Of a stretch of DNA of 64,000 nt, positions 25,731 through 33,926 are shown one piece after another; position 1 is the first letter of the stretch; every line of letters starts with the position of its first letter. A program made the position numbers and the translations under genes. A model generated the notes under the pieces. The model made no database searches. It saw only the letters and a program-made list of their open reading frames with translations, and was not told where the DNA came from. Source of the stretch: Pseudoalteromonas rubra (GTDB lineage Bacteria > Pseudomonadota > Gammaproteobacteria > Enterobacterales > Alteromonadaceae); contig NZ_CP045430.1 of assembly GCF_005886805.2 (NCBI RefSeq), positions 496,001 to 560,000 on the forward strand. Reading direction: 5' to 3'.

Positions 25731-26720
25731 ATGAAAAGCAAACTGCTTATTCCCCTTACTCTGCTTGTTTATTGCAACATAACCACAGCCAGTGTTGAAC
25801 TGGGCCAGGCAGAATTCGACAAAGGTAATCTGCGCCTTGCGCAATCCATTTTGTCGCAACAGCAAACCTCTGATTATCAAAAACCACTGCTTCTGGCACG
25901 CATAGCACTTAGAAGCGATCAGGACGAAACGGCACTGCAACACTTAGAAGCAGCCATAGAGCAGCACCCAAACAATCCGGAGCTCTATTTTGCACATGCC
26001 GAAGTCGTCGCTAAAATTGCCGAACAAGCCAGTATTTTTAGCGTGTCTGGGTATATCAAAAAACTCAAAGCCTCATTCATCAAAGCAGTCGAACTGGCAC
26101 CAGACAATCGTGAATACCGCAGTACGCTGATCAAGTTTTACATCAATGCGCCCAGCATGTTTGGTGGTGACAAACAGGCCGCTTTAACGCACATTCAGGC
26201 ACTGGAAAAAGTCTCGCCCTTTGATGCTTTTCTGACTCGCTTATACCTGGCCGCTAAGTCAGATGAACAAGAAGAGTTCGCTCGTCTGATAAAGATTGGG
26301 CAGCAAAACTTTGCCGCCGACCCCCGCTATTTTTATACTTTAGGCCAAATCTATCTTGATCAGGAAGAGTCTGAAATGGCCCTAAATCAGTTCAGAAGTG
26401 CAGCTAACAAGCAGGCAAAAAACCTGAAACAAGAAAAAGCCCGATATCAGTCTCTGGTGTTAATTGGTACTTTAAGTCAGCAACTGAAGCGCAATTATGA
26501 CGAGGGGCAGAACGCACTACAGCAGTATCTGAATGAGGCAGCCCATCACTACGACCTGCCCGACAAAAACCTGGTCAAATTCAGGTTGGCTTCGATAGCC
26601 ATGGCACAAAAGAAAACCACACTCGCGCAGCGACTATTAAACGAAGTCATAACTGAAACGCTGAGTGACAAGCTAAAGAAAAAAGCCCGCTCCGCTTTGA
26701 AAAAGTTAGCCAGGGCCTGA
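25731..26720 (+). CDS. Secreted TPR-repeat protein
   Basis: This 329-residue protein has a signal peptide (MKSKLLIPLTLLVYCNITTAS) and TPR-like helical repeats throughout, for example ALQHLEAAIEQHPNNPELYF, ALTHIQALEKVSPFDAFL and YFYTLGQIYLDQEESEMALN. It is probably a periplasmic scaffold for protein contacts. AAGAAGG precedes the ATG. A terminator follows the stop. The function is not assignable. Confidence 0.7.
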   Translation: MKSKLLIPLTLLVYCNITTASVELGQAEFDKGNLRLAQSILSQQQTSDYQKPLLLARIALRSDQDETALQHLEAAIEQHPNNPELYFAHAEVVAKIAEQASIFSVSGYIKKLKASFIKAVELAPDNREYRSTLIKFYINAPSMFGGDKQAALTHIQALEKVSPFDAFLTRLYLAAKSDEQEEFARLIKIGQQNFAADPRYFYTLGQIYLDQEESEMALNQFRSAANKQAKNLKQEKARYQSLVLIGTLSQQLKRNYDEGQNALQQYLNEAAHHYDLPDKNLVKFRLASIAMAQKKTTLAQRLLNEVITETLSDKLKKKARSALKKLARA

Positions 26721-26735
26721 GCGCACTCTGCCAGT

Positions 26736-26756
26736 GGGCTTTACAACAAGCCCTTT
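26736..26756 (+). terminator. Intrinsic terminator after the TPR gene
   Basis: GGGCTT and AAGCCC pair around TACAAC and are followed by TTT. It lies 15 bp after the TPR gene stop and just before the convergent DoxX-like gene. Confidence 0.6.
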
Positions 26757-26762
26757 CTCACA

Positions 26763-27116
26763 TCACAGCAACCCTAAAGCCAGCAAAACTCCTGAGCCCG
26801 TTCCCGTTAATATTGCGGGAATGGCATCCTTAAAGGTGTCATACCTAAAGTGGAAGTAGCACGCCCCTACTGAGGTTATTAGTATTAATACTGCACCAAG
26901 CAGCATACTTTCTGCGTGCTCAGTCAAAATAGCAAACACCATCAACCCAGCAGCAAGCGACTCAATGAGTCCAATCGCATACATATGCTTTCTGCCAAGC
27001 CCATATCGCCTGAAAAACGCACTTTGTATAGTGAACACCCGTGTGCTCCAGGAAAATATCTTTTGAGAACCGGCAAGAGTGAAAAAAGTGGCCAGCAAGC
27101 CCGCGAGTATTAACAT
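26763..27116 (-). CDS. DoxX-like small membrane protein
   Basis: This 117-residue protein has four hydrophobic helices and the DoxX-type pattern (TLAGSQKIFSW near the start, LIESLAAGLMVF in the middle). AGGA precedes the ATG. It is divergent from a LysR regulator whose operator-like palindrome lies between them. DoxX-family members are linked to membrane redox or stress functions; the specific role is unknown. Confidence 0.6.
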   Translation of the reverse strand: MLILAGLLATFFTLAGSQKIFSWSTRVFTIQSAFFRRYGLGRKHMYAIGLIESLAAGLMVFAILTEHAESMLLGAVLILITSVGACYFHFRYDTFKDAIPAILTGTGSGVLLALGLL

Positions 27117-27198
27117 AAAAATGTTCCTGACAAGTTAAAGTGAATGTATTAAAGCATTCCAAAACAGCATTAAGAACCGTATTATTAAGCTAGTTACT

Positions 27199-27213
27199 AT
27201 TCCAAATTGGAAT
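27199..27213. promoter_or_regulatory. Candidate LysR-type operator (T-N11-A palindrome)
   Basis: ATTCCAAATTGGAAT is a perfect palindrome with 7-bp arms around one central base. It fits T-N11-A. It ends 4 bp before the lysR ATG, so it covers the GGAA ribosome site, and it lies between lysR and the divergent DoxX gene. Confidence 0.5.
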
Positions 27214-27217
27214 CAAT

Positions 27218-28090
27218 ATGGACAAACTCGTTTGCATCAGACTATTTACCGAAGTCGCACATAAGGGCAGCTTTACGCATGCCGCAAACGCTCTCAATAT
27301 GACGCAAAGTTCTGTAAGCAAGAAAGTGGCCTGGCTTGAACAACATCTTGGTTTCACCTTATTTCACAGGACATCCCGCGCCATAGCCCTAACCTCAGCA
27401 GGCAAGGCTTACCTCACCTACAGCCAGTCACTACTAGATACTATGGCCGAAGTAGAACACCAGATCCGTGATGAACAGGCACAGGTAAATGGCCATATAA
27501 AACTCTCCGCGCCCAGTGCCTTCGCAACACAGCGTCTGGCTGAGCCACTTGCTGAATTTATGCGTCGTTACCCAAAAATTACGTTAGACATCAGTGTCAG
27601 CGATCAACAGGTAGATTTGATCAACGAAGACGTAGACATCGCCATCAGAGCGTCAGTCCTGAAGGACTCCGGATTAAAAGCAAAGAAGTTGTTGGATCAC
27701 TCAGTTTGCTATTTTGCATCACCTGACTATCTGAAACGTCAAGGTATGCCACACTCTCCTGACGAATTAAAAGCGCATCAATGCCTCACCTATTCGCTGA
27801 ACAAACCATCAAATGTCTGGTTATTTGATAAAACACACTACAAACTCAACGAGTATATTCGCTCAGATAGTCCCGAGATGATTGTCAGGTTGGCTTTGTC
27901 CGGGCTCGGTATCGCGGCAATGCCAGACTGGATGATCGCCCAACAACTAAGAGACAAAACGCTCGTCACTTTATTTGATAACTGGCAAGGCCATACCCTA
28001 CCTATGTACGCTCTATATAAAAATACCGAGTTTACGCCAGTAAGGTTTAGAGCCCTAATAGACTTCCTCGCGGAGCATTTTGCTTATTAA
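27218..28090 (+). CDS. LysR-family transcriptional regulator (CrgA/AaeR-like)
   Basis: This 290-residue protein has an N-terminal helix-turn-helix (SFTHAANALNMTQSSVSKKVAWLE) and a substrate-binding-like effector domain with the INEDVDIAIRAS segment common to this LysR subgroup. It is divergent from the DoxX-like gene, with a palindromic operator candidate directly before its start, suggesting autorepression and control of the neighbour. The inducer is unknown. Confidence 0.85.
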   Translation: MDKLVCIRLFTEVAHKGSFTHAANALNMTQSSVSKKVAWLEQHLGFTLFHRTSRAIALTSAGKAYLTYSQSLLDTMAEVEHQIRDEQAQVNGHIKLSAPSAFATQRLAEPLAEFMRRYPKITLDISVSDQQVDLINEDVDIAIRASVLKDSGLKAKKLLDHSVCYFASPDYLKRQGMPHSPDELKAHQCLTYSLNKPSNVWLFDKTHYKLNEYIRSDSPEMIVRLALSGLGIAAMPDWMIAQQLRDKTLVTLFDNWQGHTLPMYALYKNTEFTPVRFRALIDFLAEHFAY

Positions 28091-28380
28091 CCCTACAGTC
28101 CTGCCACGGGTGATATGTGATGCGCGCCTACGCTTTGCGCACCCAAGGAGCTTAAACCAAGCTCACCCCAGCAGTTGAACATCAGTCGCCTCGGTAATAA
28201 GTTCAACTAGTTTTCCATTATTTTATGCCGCTAATCGCAAAACTATTCGGTTTATCTCAGCCACTTTGACCATTTATTAAAATTCAGACTACAATTCGAC
28301 AACAATTGATTCAGGCAATGAATCCCAATTTCATTCAGAGCCATGCAAAGTCACTCCCTCTGCAATCAACAAGGACAAAC

Positions 28381-30543
28381 ATGACAACGATTAAATTCAG
28401 CGCCATTGCTGGTGCCGTTTTACTGGCGAGCGCCTGCAGCCAGATCACATCAAATAACAACACAGACACCCAAACAACACAGCAGCAAATTCAGCCCCCT
28501 GTGGCGCAAAAAGTGCCCCATGTTACCCAAATCCATGGTTATGAACTGGTCGACAACTATCACTGGCTACGCGATGATTCAAGAAGTTCGGAAAAAGTGC
28601 TTACTCACCTTGAGCAGGAAAACCGCTACGCAGACGTGAAGCTGGCGCCTATTGAGACATTGCGTGAGACCCTGTTTGAAGAAATTAAAAATAAAATCGC
28701 CAAAGACGATCGCAGCGTCCCTTATAAACGTGGCGACTACTATTATTTCAGTGAAGTGAAAGGCGATCAGGAATACCGCAACTTCTATCGCAGTAAAAGC
28801 GCAGACGGCAGCAATGCCACTGAGATTTTTAACGCCAACAAGCAAGCCGAAGGCCAGTCTTATTATGCGCTGGGTGCGATTAGCATCAGCCCGGATGGCA
28901 AGCTCATGGCATTTGCGGAAGATACCCTCAGCCGTCGCATTTATACCATCAGTATTAAAAACCTTGAAACTGGTGAAATTTATACCGACAAACTCGAGGG
29001 TGCTGCGGATAGCATTGAGTGGGGAAGCGACAACCGTAGCCTTTACTACATTAAAAAAGACCCCGTCACTTTGCTGGGATATCAGGTCTATCGTCACGTG
29101 CTGGGCCAAGAACAATCACAAGATAAACTGGTCTACGAAGAAAAAGACAACACCTACTATACCTACCTGGAAAAAAGCAAAGAAGGCAGTGAGATTTACA
29201 TTGTCCACGACAGTACAGAAGCCAAAGGGGTGTCTGTCATTGATGCCAACAACCCTAACGCTCAGCCACAACGTCTTTTACCACGTACCAAGGGCCATGA
29301 ATATAGCTTGATCAAACAGGGCGACTTCTACTTTATTTATACCAATGACAATGCCGTTAACTTCAAGCTAATGAAAGCCCACAAAAATGATGTGGCTGAC
29401 AAGCGTAAATGGAAAACCATCATTGCGCACAACCCCGATGCTAAGCTGGAAGAAGTAGAACTGTTTAATCAGCATCTGGTTTATCAGTCTCGCGTTGAAG
29501 GGATAGGTACCCTGAATGTGTTAGATCTTAAAACCAAACAACACAAAGCGCTCACGTTTAAAGATCCCGCCTACATGGTGTCAATGACAGGCAACCGAAC
29601 CCTGGATAGTCAGTTTGTCCGGGTCAACTATCAGAGCCTGACCACGCCGAAAACCATTTATGATATTGACCTGACTACTCTGAAAAAAACCCAGCGCAAG
29701 CAAACTAAAGTACTGGGCAACTTCAATGCCAATGATTATGCCTCTGAACGTCTGTTTATCGAAGCCAGAGATGGCACCAAAGTGCCGGTAACCCTGGTCT
29801 ATAAAAAGGCAACATTCAAAAAAGATGGCACTAACCCACTCTTACAGTATGGTTATGGATCTTACGGCTCAACCCGTGACCCTTACTTCAGAGTCAGCAC
29901 TTTGAGCTTACTGGATCGTGGCTTTGTTTATGCCATTGCCCATATTCGTGGCTCTCAGGCGCTCGGGAGACCTTGGTATGAAGATGGTAAAAAGCTCAAT
30001 AAAAAGAATACCTTTAATGACTTCATCGACGTCACCAAGGCACTGACTAAGTCAGGGTATGGCGATCCAAAACGCCTTTACGCCCGCGGTGGCAGTGCTG
30101 GCGGCCTGTTGATGGGCGCAGTGATCAACCAGGAACCAGAACTGTATCACGGCGTGCACTCTGCGGTACCCTTTGTCGATGTGATCAATACCATGCTGGA
30201 TGAGTCATTACCGCTGACAACCAATGAGTACGATGAGTGGGGTAACCCGAATGACAAAGTCTATTTTGACTATATGCGCTCTTATTCACCTTATGATCAG
30301 GTGAGCGCACAGAATTACCCGAACATGCTGGTCACCACTGGCTTGCATGACTCTCAGGTACAGTACTTTGAACCTGCCAAATGGGTTGCAAAACTGCGTG
30401 AATATAAAACCGACGATAACACGCTGTTGTTAAAAACCGATATGTCTGCCGGTCACGGTGGCGCATCGGGTCGCTTTAAGCGCATTCATGATACCGCGCT
30501 GAGCTATGGCTTTATCATTGGCCTGGCTGAGGGCAAACTGTAA
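28381..30543 (+). CDS. Oligopeptidase B, lipoprotein form (S9A family)
   Basis: The start at 28381 is preferred because AAGGA lies 6 nt upstream and a lipoprotein signal follows (VLLASAC), giving 720 residues. A beta-propeller (~70-440) and an alpha/beta-hydrolase domain follow. Ser572 (GGSAGGLLMG) is the nucleophile, with a late Asp in GLHDSQVQ and His in AGHGGASG. The sequence RGSQALGRPWYEDGK and the whole C-terminus match oligopeptidase B, which cuts short peptides after Arg/Lys. The lipid anchor places it in the envelope, unlike cytosolic PtrB. Confidence 0.85.
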   Translation: MTTIKFSAIAGAVLLASACSQITSNNNTDTQTTQQQIQPPVAQKVPHVTQIHGYELVDNYHWLRDDSRSSEKVLTHLEQENRYADVKLAPIETLRETLFEEIKNKIAKDDRSVPYKRGDYYYFSEVKGDQEYRNFYRSKSADGSNATEIFNANKQAEGQSYYALGAISISPDGKLMAFAEDTLSRRIYTISIKNLETGEIYTDKLEGAADSIEWGSDNRSLYYIKKDPVTLLGYQVYRHVLGQEQSQDKLVYEEKDNTYYTYLEKSKEGSEIYIVHDSTEAKGVSVIDANNPNAQPQRLLPRTKGHEYSLIKQGDFYFIYTNDNAVNFKLMKAHKNDVADKRKWKTIIAHNPDAKLEEVELFNQHLVYQSRVEGIGTLNVLDLKTKQHKALTFKDPAYMVSMTGNRTLDSQFVRVNYQSLTTPKTIYDIDLTTLKKTQRKQTKVLGNFNANDYASERLFIEARDGTKVPVTLVYKKATFKKDGTNPLLQYGYGSYGSTRDPYFRVSTLSLLDRGFVYAIAHIRGSQALGRPWYEDGKKLNKKNTFNDFIDVTKALTKSGYGDPKRLYARGGSAGGLLMGAVINQEPELYHGVHSAVPFVDVINTMLDESLPLTTNEYDEWGNPNDKVYFDYMRSYSPYDQVSAQNYPNMLVTTGLHDSQVQYFEPAKWVAKLREYKTDDNTLLLKTDMSAGHGGASGRFKRIHDTALSYGFIIGLAEGKL

Positions 30544-30560
30544 CTACGTACTCCGTTGTA

Positions 30561-30587
30561 GCCAAAGCCCTCCCACAGGGCTTTGGC
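30561..30587 (+). terminator. Perfect hairpin after oligopeptidase gene
   Basis: GCCAAAGCCCT and AGGGCTTTGGC pair over 11 bp around CCCAC, 18 bp after the stop. There is no T tract. Confidence 0.6.
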
Positions 30588-30661
30588 ATATCATCAGGCT
30601 CCCGCCGCAATCTTGCGTATTTCCTGCTTTTACCCCAATACACTTATCTTTTTTGCCAAGC

Positions 30662-30692
30662 TGTGACACATTCCACTTCTGTGGCCGACTAA
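30662..30692 (+). promoter_or_regulatory. ECF-like promoter candidate upstream of the sigma factor gene
   Basis: TGTGACA (30662-30668) and CGACTAA (30686-30692) resemble ECF -35 and -10 elements with 17 bp between them. They lie 34 bp before the sigma gene, as expected for autoregulation. One mismatch in the AAC core makes this tentative. Confidence 0.3.
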
Positions 30693-30726
30693 CTAAGTAT
30701 CACCAATAACAACAAGCAGGGACATA

Positions 30727-31215
30727 GTGAACACACAACACGCATTCAAACAGATGCTCGCTGACAACGACGGGCGGATCCGATATATCGCTGACCGCTA
30801 CGGCGGGCCGAGTGACCGCGATGACATGTACCAGGAGATCCTGCTGCAATTGTGGCGCAGCTATGAAAGCTTTTCGGGGCAGTCCTCAATCGGCACCTGG
30901 GTGTATAAAGTCGCGCTGAATACGGCCAACACCTTTGCCAAAACCCGAATTAAACACAATGACATTAAACAATCCGTTTCCAGGCATAGCAAACAGCAAC
31001 CTCACGCTGAACAAACAGGCTGTCAGGCCGACATTCTGAATCAGTTTATGGACAAGCTCAGTGATATCGATGCTGGTGTCCTGATGATGTATCTGGATGG
31101 CCTGAAATCGGAAGACATTGCACAGGTAACAGGGATAAGCGACAACGCAGTCCGCTCACGGATAAAGCGCATTAAGCGTGAGTTTGAACAGAACTTTGTA
31201 GGAGACGAGTCATGA
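30727..31215 (+). CDS. ECF-type RNA polymerase sigma factor
   Basis: This 162-residue protein contains sigma region 2 (SDRDDMYQEILLQLWRSYESF, then GTWVYKVALNTANTFAK) and region 4 (LDGLKSEDIAQVTGISDNAVRSRIKRIKREF). The length is typical of ECF factors. GTG at 30727 has AGGGA upstream. It overlaps the next gene by ATGA. That gene encodes a two- to four-helix membrane protein, in the usual place of an anti-sigma factor. Confidence 0.85.
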   Translation: MNTQHAFKQMLADNDGRIRYIADRYGGPSDRDDMYQEILLQLWRSYESFSGQSSIGTWVYKVALNTANTFAKTRIKHNDIKQSVSRHSKQQPHAEQTGCQADILNQFMDKLSDIDAGVLMMYLDGLKSEDIAQVTGISDNAVRSRIKRIKREFEQNFVGDES

Positions 31216-31814
31216 AGCTGGATGATCTAAAACACAACTTTGCACAGCAAATCGAAACGAACAGCTCAGAAAAAAAACTGGCGTTGCAAATCGATGAGCT
31301 TAAAGTCAAAACTAAAAAATATCAGCGTGATATTAAAATGCGCGATTTTATGGAAATCTCCATTTCATTGTTGCTTATTCCTGTCTGGCTGTATGGCCTC
31401 ACAATTAGCTTTAACTGGGTCCAGTCTTTAGGCTGTATTCTGGCCACCCTGACGAGCCTGTACATCCCCTATAAATTGCTTAGAGCTCGCCGCCTTTCCC
31501 CCAGCAAAGATGACAGCATCCGGGCATATTTACGTCAGGAGCAGCAAAGGCTTACTCAGCAAAAGCAACTTTTAGAGAGTATAGTATGGTGGTACATAGC
31601 GCCCATTTTTGTCAGTGTCATGTTGATCACGCTGGGCGCCAACATGGATGACAATGGGGTGATTCAACTCGATACCCACATGCAATTGTATTACCTGGTC
31701 GTACTGCTTGGTATGGTGGGGATCTACTTTTGGAATAAACGCGCCGCCGAGAAGAGGTTTGGACCTTTGCTGGAGCGCGTCGAACAACAGCTTAATGAAC
31801 TGAGCGACGAATAG
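31212..31814 (+). CDS. Membrane protein coupled to the ECF sigma gene, possible anti-sigma
   Basis: This 200-residue protein has an N-terminal cytoplasmic helical part (1-45), hydrophobic helices at about 48-65 and 68-87, a charged coiled segment, further helices at ~123-142 and ~155-173, and a coiled C-terminus. It overlaps the sigma gene by 4 bp. It lacks the zinc HxxxCxxC anti-sigma motif. Membrane anti-sigma function is inferred from position only. Confidence 0.6.
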   Translation: MKLDDLKHNFAQQIETNSSEKKLALQIDELKVKTKKYQRDIKMRDFMEISISLLLIPVWLYGLTISFNWVQSLGCILATLTSLYIPYKLLRARRLSPSKDDSIRAYLRQEQQRLTQQKQLLESIVWWYIAPIFVSVMLITLGANMDDNGVIQLDTHMQLYYLVVLLGMVGIYFWNKRAAEKRFGPLLERVEQQLNELSDE

Positions 31815-31837
31815 GCACATTACGACCATGCATCATC

Positions 31838-31867
31838 GAGCCCCGAACTGCTGACGCAACGGGGCTC
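31838..31867. terminator. Hairpin between convergent sigma operon and aminotransferase genes
   Basis: GAGCCCCG and CGGGGCTC pair around a 14-nt loop between the stops at 31814 and 31874. There is no T tract. Confidence 0.5.
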
Positions 31868-31873
31868 AGCGCG

Positions 31874-32689
31874 CTAGATTGCCTGCATAGGCTCCACCGC
31901 ATAAGCCTGATGAAGAAGCACAGATAAGGATTCAGACTCTTTCAGGCGGTGCCCTGAAATTTCCGCCACTTCTACACCTGGTGTCCAAGAGTTCATCACC
32001 ACAGCCCCGCGAAGCGATGGCAAACTCGCCAATGTCACAGGTTCAGTGCGCTGCTCGATATTAAGTAAGCATAGTTTCCGCTGAACCATGCTCATCATAG
32101 TGCCTTGTAGTTTTGGCGCCTGTGGCCAAATCACCGTTTCACCATCCCAAAAGGCAAGATTCCAGATGGTCCCTTCACTCAGACAACCTGTATCATCTAT
32201 GAATACAGCATCATCATAGCCCTGCTGTGCAGCTTTGTGGAGGTAGTAAGTTTTGCTTATCTCCCCGACATGTTTAATTTCAGGCAAAGGTCGGCAATAT
32301 TCGGTAGCCAGCAGTTTCAGCGGCCCGCTCGGTCCATTCGCAGGAGCACCAGTACGAACCATAATATTCGGGTGGGTGTCCATACTATCCAGGGTGAACT
32401 CGCCATGGGCAGAATACAGAGTCACCGTCAAAGACAAGTCTTTGCCCGCCGCAGCGATCGCCGTGCGAACAGACGTCAGAATTTCTTCATCAGACAATGC
32501 CTGACCAAACAATTCGACTGACGCATGACGTAACCTGTTCAGATGCAGATCCATGCCCTTTACCATGCCATCACGCACCTGCATAGCGGTAAAATGTGCA
32601 AAACCAGAGAAGGCCAGCTGGCTCATTTGAGGATCCTGAAGTAGCGTACCGTTAACCACAGTTTGCGGCGTAAAGGTGTGTTCTTTCAT
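31874..32689 (-). CDS. Class IV PLP-dependent aminotransferase family protein
   Basis: The start at 32689 (MKEHTFTPQTVVNG) has GGAG upstream and gives 271 residues. The fold-type IV pattern is present: Arg/Leu-rich LHLNRLRHAS, the likely PLP lysine in HVGEISKTYYLHKAA, and GCLSEGTIWNLAFW, which binds the PLP phosphate. Relatives are branched-chain or D-amino-acid aminotransferases and aminodeoxychorismate lyase; the substrate cannot be fixed. It is divergent from a MerR regulator and its promoter carries a MerR-type dyad. Confidence 0.75.
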   Translation of the reverse strand: MKEHTFTPQTVVNGTLLQDPQMSQLAFSGFAHFTAMQVRDGMVKGMDLHLNRLRHASVELFGQALSDEEILTSVRTAIAAAGKDLSLTVTLYSAHGEFTLDSMDTHPNIMVRTGAPANGPSGPLKLLATEYCRPLPEIKHVGEISKTYYLHKAAQQGYDDAVFIDDTGCLSEGTIWNLAFWDGETVIWPQAPKLQGTMMSMVQRKLCLLNIEQRTEPVTLASLPSLRGAVVMNSWTPGVEVAEISGHRLKESESLSVLLHQAYAVEPMQAI

Positions 32690-32730
32690 ACAATTAACTC
32701 CCGGTTTGAAACCTTTTTTGGAAGCCAGTA

Positions 32731-32761
32731 CTATAAACTCTGACAGCACTGTGAGAGTCAA
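32731..32761 (-). promoter_or_regulatory. MerR-type promoter with 19-bp spacer for the aminotransferase gene
   Basis: On the minus strand TTGACT (32756-32761) and TTATAG (32731-32736) are separated by 19 bp, the over-long spacing of MerR-activated promoters. The spacer region holds a dyad, ACTCTGACAG / CTGTGAGAGT on the plus strand (32737-32758, one mismatch per arm). The divergent merR start is 10 bp away. Confidence 0.65.
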
Positions 32762-32770
32762 GAGCACATC

Positions 32771-33124
32771 ATGAAAATCGGCGAATTATCGAAACAAACA
32801 GGGATCAGCATTCGCATGCTGCGGTATTACGAAGAGCAAGGCTTGCTTCACCCCAGCCGCTCCCCTTCAGGCTATCGCCACTACACATCGAACGATATCC
32901 AGACTCTGACCCGTATTCAGTTACTGAGCGCGGCAGGCATGACACTCAATACCATTTTGCAGTTCCTGCCCTGTATTCGCGGCGACAGGCCCATTTTTGA
33001 ACCCTGTGACGAGCTCAGAAACCTGTTACATAGCGAAATCAAAGCCGTTGATGAAAAAGCCGCGCGACTGGCTGAGAGTAAAGCGATACTCAGTCGGTTT
33101 TTGGAGGAAATTGAGCAAGGGTAA
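32771..33124 (+). CDS. MerR-family transcriptional regulator
   Basis: This 117-residue protein has the N-terminal winged helix (MKIGELSKQTGISIRMLRYYEEQGLL then GYRHYTSNDIQTL), a dimerisation helix and a short C-terminus. Cys100-type metal ligands are not obvious; Cys residues lie in PCIRGDRPIFEPC. Unlike metal sensors it is next to an aminotransferase-like gene, and a MerR-type promoter lies between them. The effector is unknown. Confidence 0.85.
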   Translation: MKIGELSKQTGISIRMLRYYEEQGLLHPSRSPSGYRHYTSNDIQTLTRIQLLSAAGMTLNTILQFLPCIRGDRPIFEPCDELRNLLHSEIKAVDEKAARLAESKAILSRFLEEIEQG

Positions 33125-33194
33125 GCCAGCGCCCATACCCATTGTTGATAAATCAAAGTAGTATGATACTCATCTTGCTCAATGGAATTTGTGA

Positions 33195-33533
33195 ATGAAG
33201 TGCCCTGATTGTGCCCAAAATGGGATTTCTCCACTGCAGAAATCGCTTCTTATCTTTGATACAAAAGTCCGTTGTAAACTATGTGGTTTGCTACTTTATC
33301 TTCACCAAGGCGCTTTATGGACGATAACAGGCGCTATGAGCCTGAGTATAATACTCATGTCAGTCTTCGCTTTTACTAAACGGTCTGTCGACGTGATTTT
33401 GTTGGGCCTTGTGATAATTCCACTGTTGGCCGCAGTTGCTGCTTTGTTGTGCCCGCTGAAAGTCAAATCTAGAATAGGCACTAAACGAAGAACCCCGCGT
33501 CAAATTGCCTATAAGCAGAACAAAACGAAATAA
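33195..33533 (+). CDS. Small zinc-ribbon membrane protein
   Basis: This 112-residue protein has two CxxC pairs (CPDC at 3-6 and CKLC near 28-31) that could bind one zinc, two hydrophobic helices (~44-62 and ~67-87) and a basic tail. GGA lies upstream of the ATG. It is a single gene with no recognised family. Confidence 0.5.
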   Translation: MKCPDCAQNGISPLQKSLLIFDTKVRCKLCGLLLYLHQGALWTITGAMSLSIILMSVFAFTKRSVDVILLGLVIIPLLAAVAALLCPLKVKSRIGTKRRTPRQIAYKQNKTK

Positions 33534-33554
33534 ATTCGTTCACGAACTACCTGC

Positions 33555-33845
33555 TTAATTTTTAATATCAAATTCCAGCCGTACCTTTTGGTTGGTCTGC
33601 CTGACGGGTGTGCCATTCTTTGTCTTAGGGTTATATTTCCATTTTTTTAGTGAGCGTATGGCTTCTTGATCAAATAAGCCATTATGGCTCGATTCAATGA
33701 TGCGAATATTCTCGGGCCTGCCTTGCTCGTTAATATCGAATTGCATCTGAACATAGCCGTTTTTAATCTGAGGATCTGCCTGCTGAGTTGACGTGCAACC
33801 ACCGATAAAAACCAGGGTAAACAGCGCGGTCAGTAAGTATTTCAT
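33555..33845 (-). CDS. Small lipoprotein with TonB C-terminal-like domain
   Basis: This 96-residue protein has a lipoprotein signal (VFIGGC, Cys17) and a domain GYVQMQFDINEQGRPENIRI ... FDQEAIRSLKKWKYNP typical of the TonB C-terminal fold. It lacks the membrane anchor and proline-rich span of real TonB, so energy transfer is unlikely. It is probably a periplasmic binding module. Confidence 0.7.
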   Translation of the reverse strand: MKYLLTALFTLVFIGGCTSTQQADPQIKNGYVQMQFDINEQGRPENIRIIESSHNGLFDQEAIRSLKKWKYNPKTKNGTPVRQTNQKVRLEFDIKN

Positions 33846-33882
33846 ATGAGGGTGCTCTTATTATTATGATTAGTTTGTGAAT

Positions 33883-33909
33883 ATGACAGTGTGGCTCGCA
33901 CACCGTCAT
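33883..33909 (-). terminator. Hairpin after the alpha/beta hydrolase gene
   Basis: ATGAC-A-GTGTG and CACAC-C-GTCAT pair with one A/C mismatch around GCTCG. It lies just downstream of the hydrolase stop at 33927 on the minus strand. Confidence 0.45.
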
Positions 33910-33926
33910 TGTCTTTCTATCAGCCC

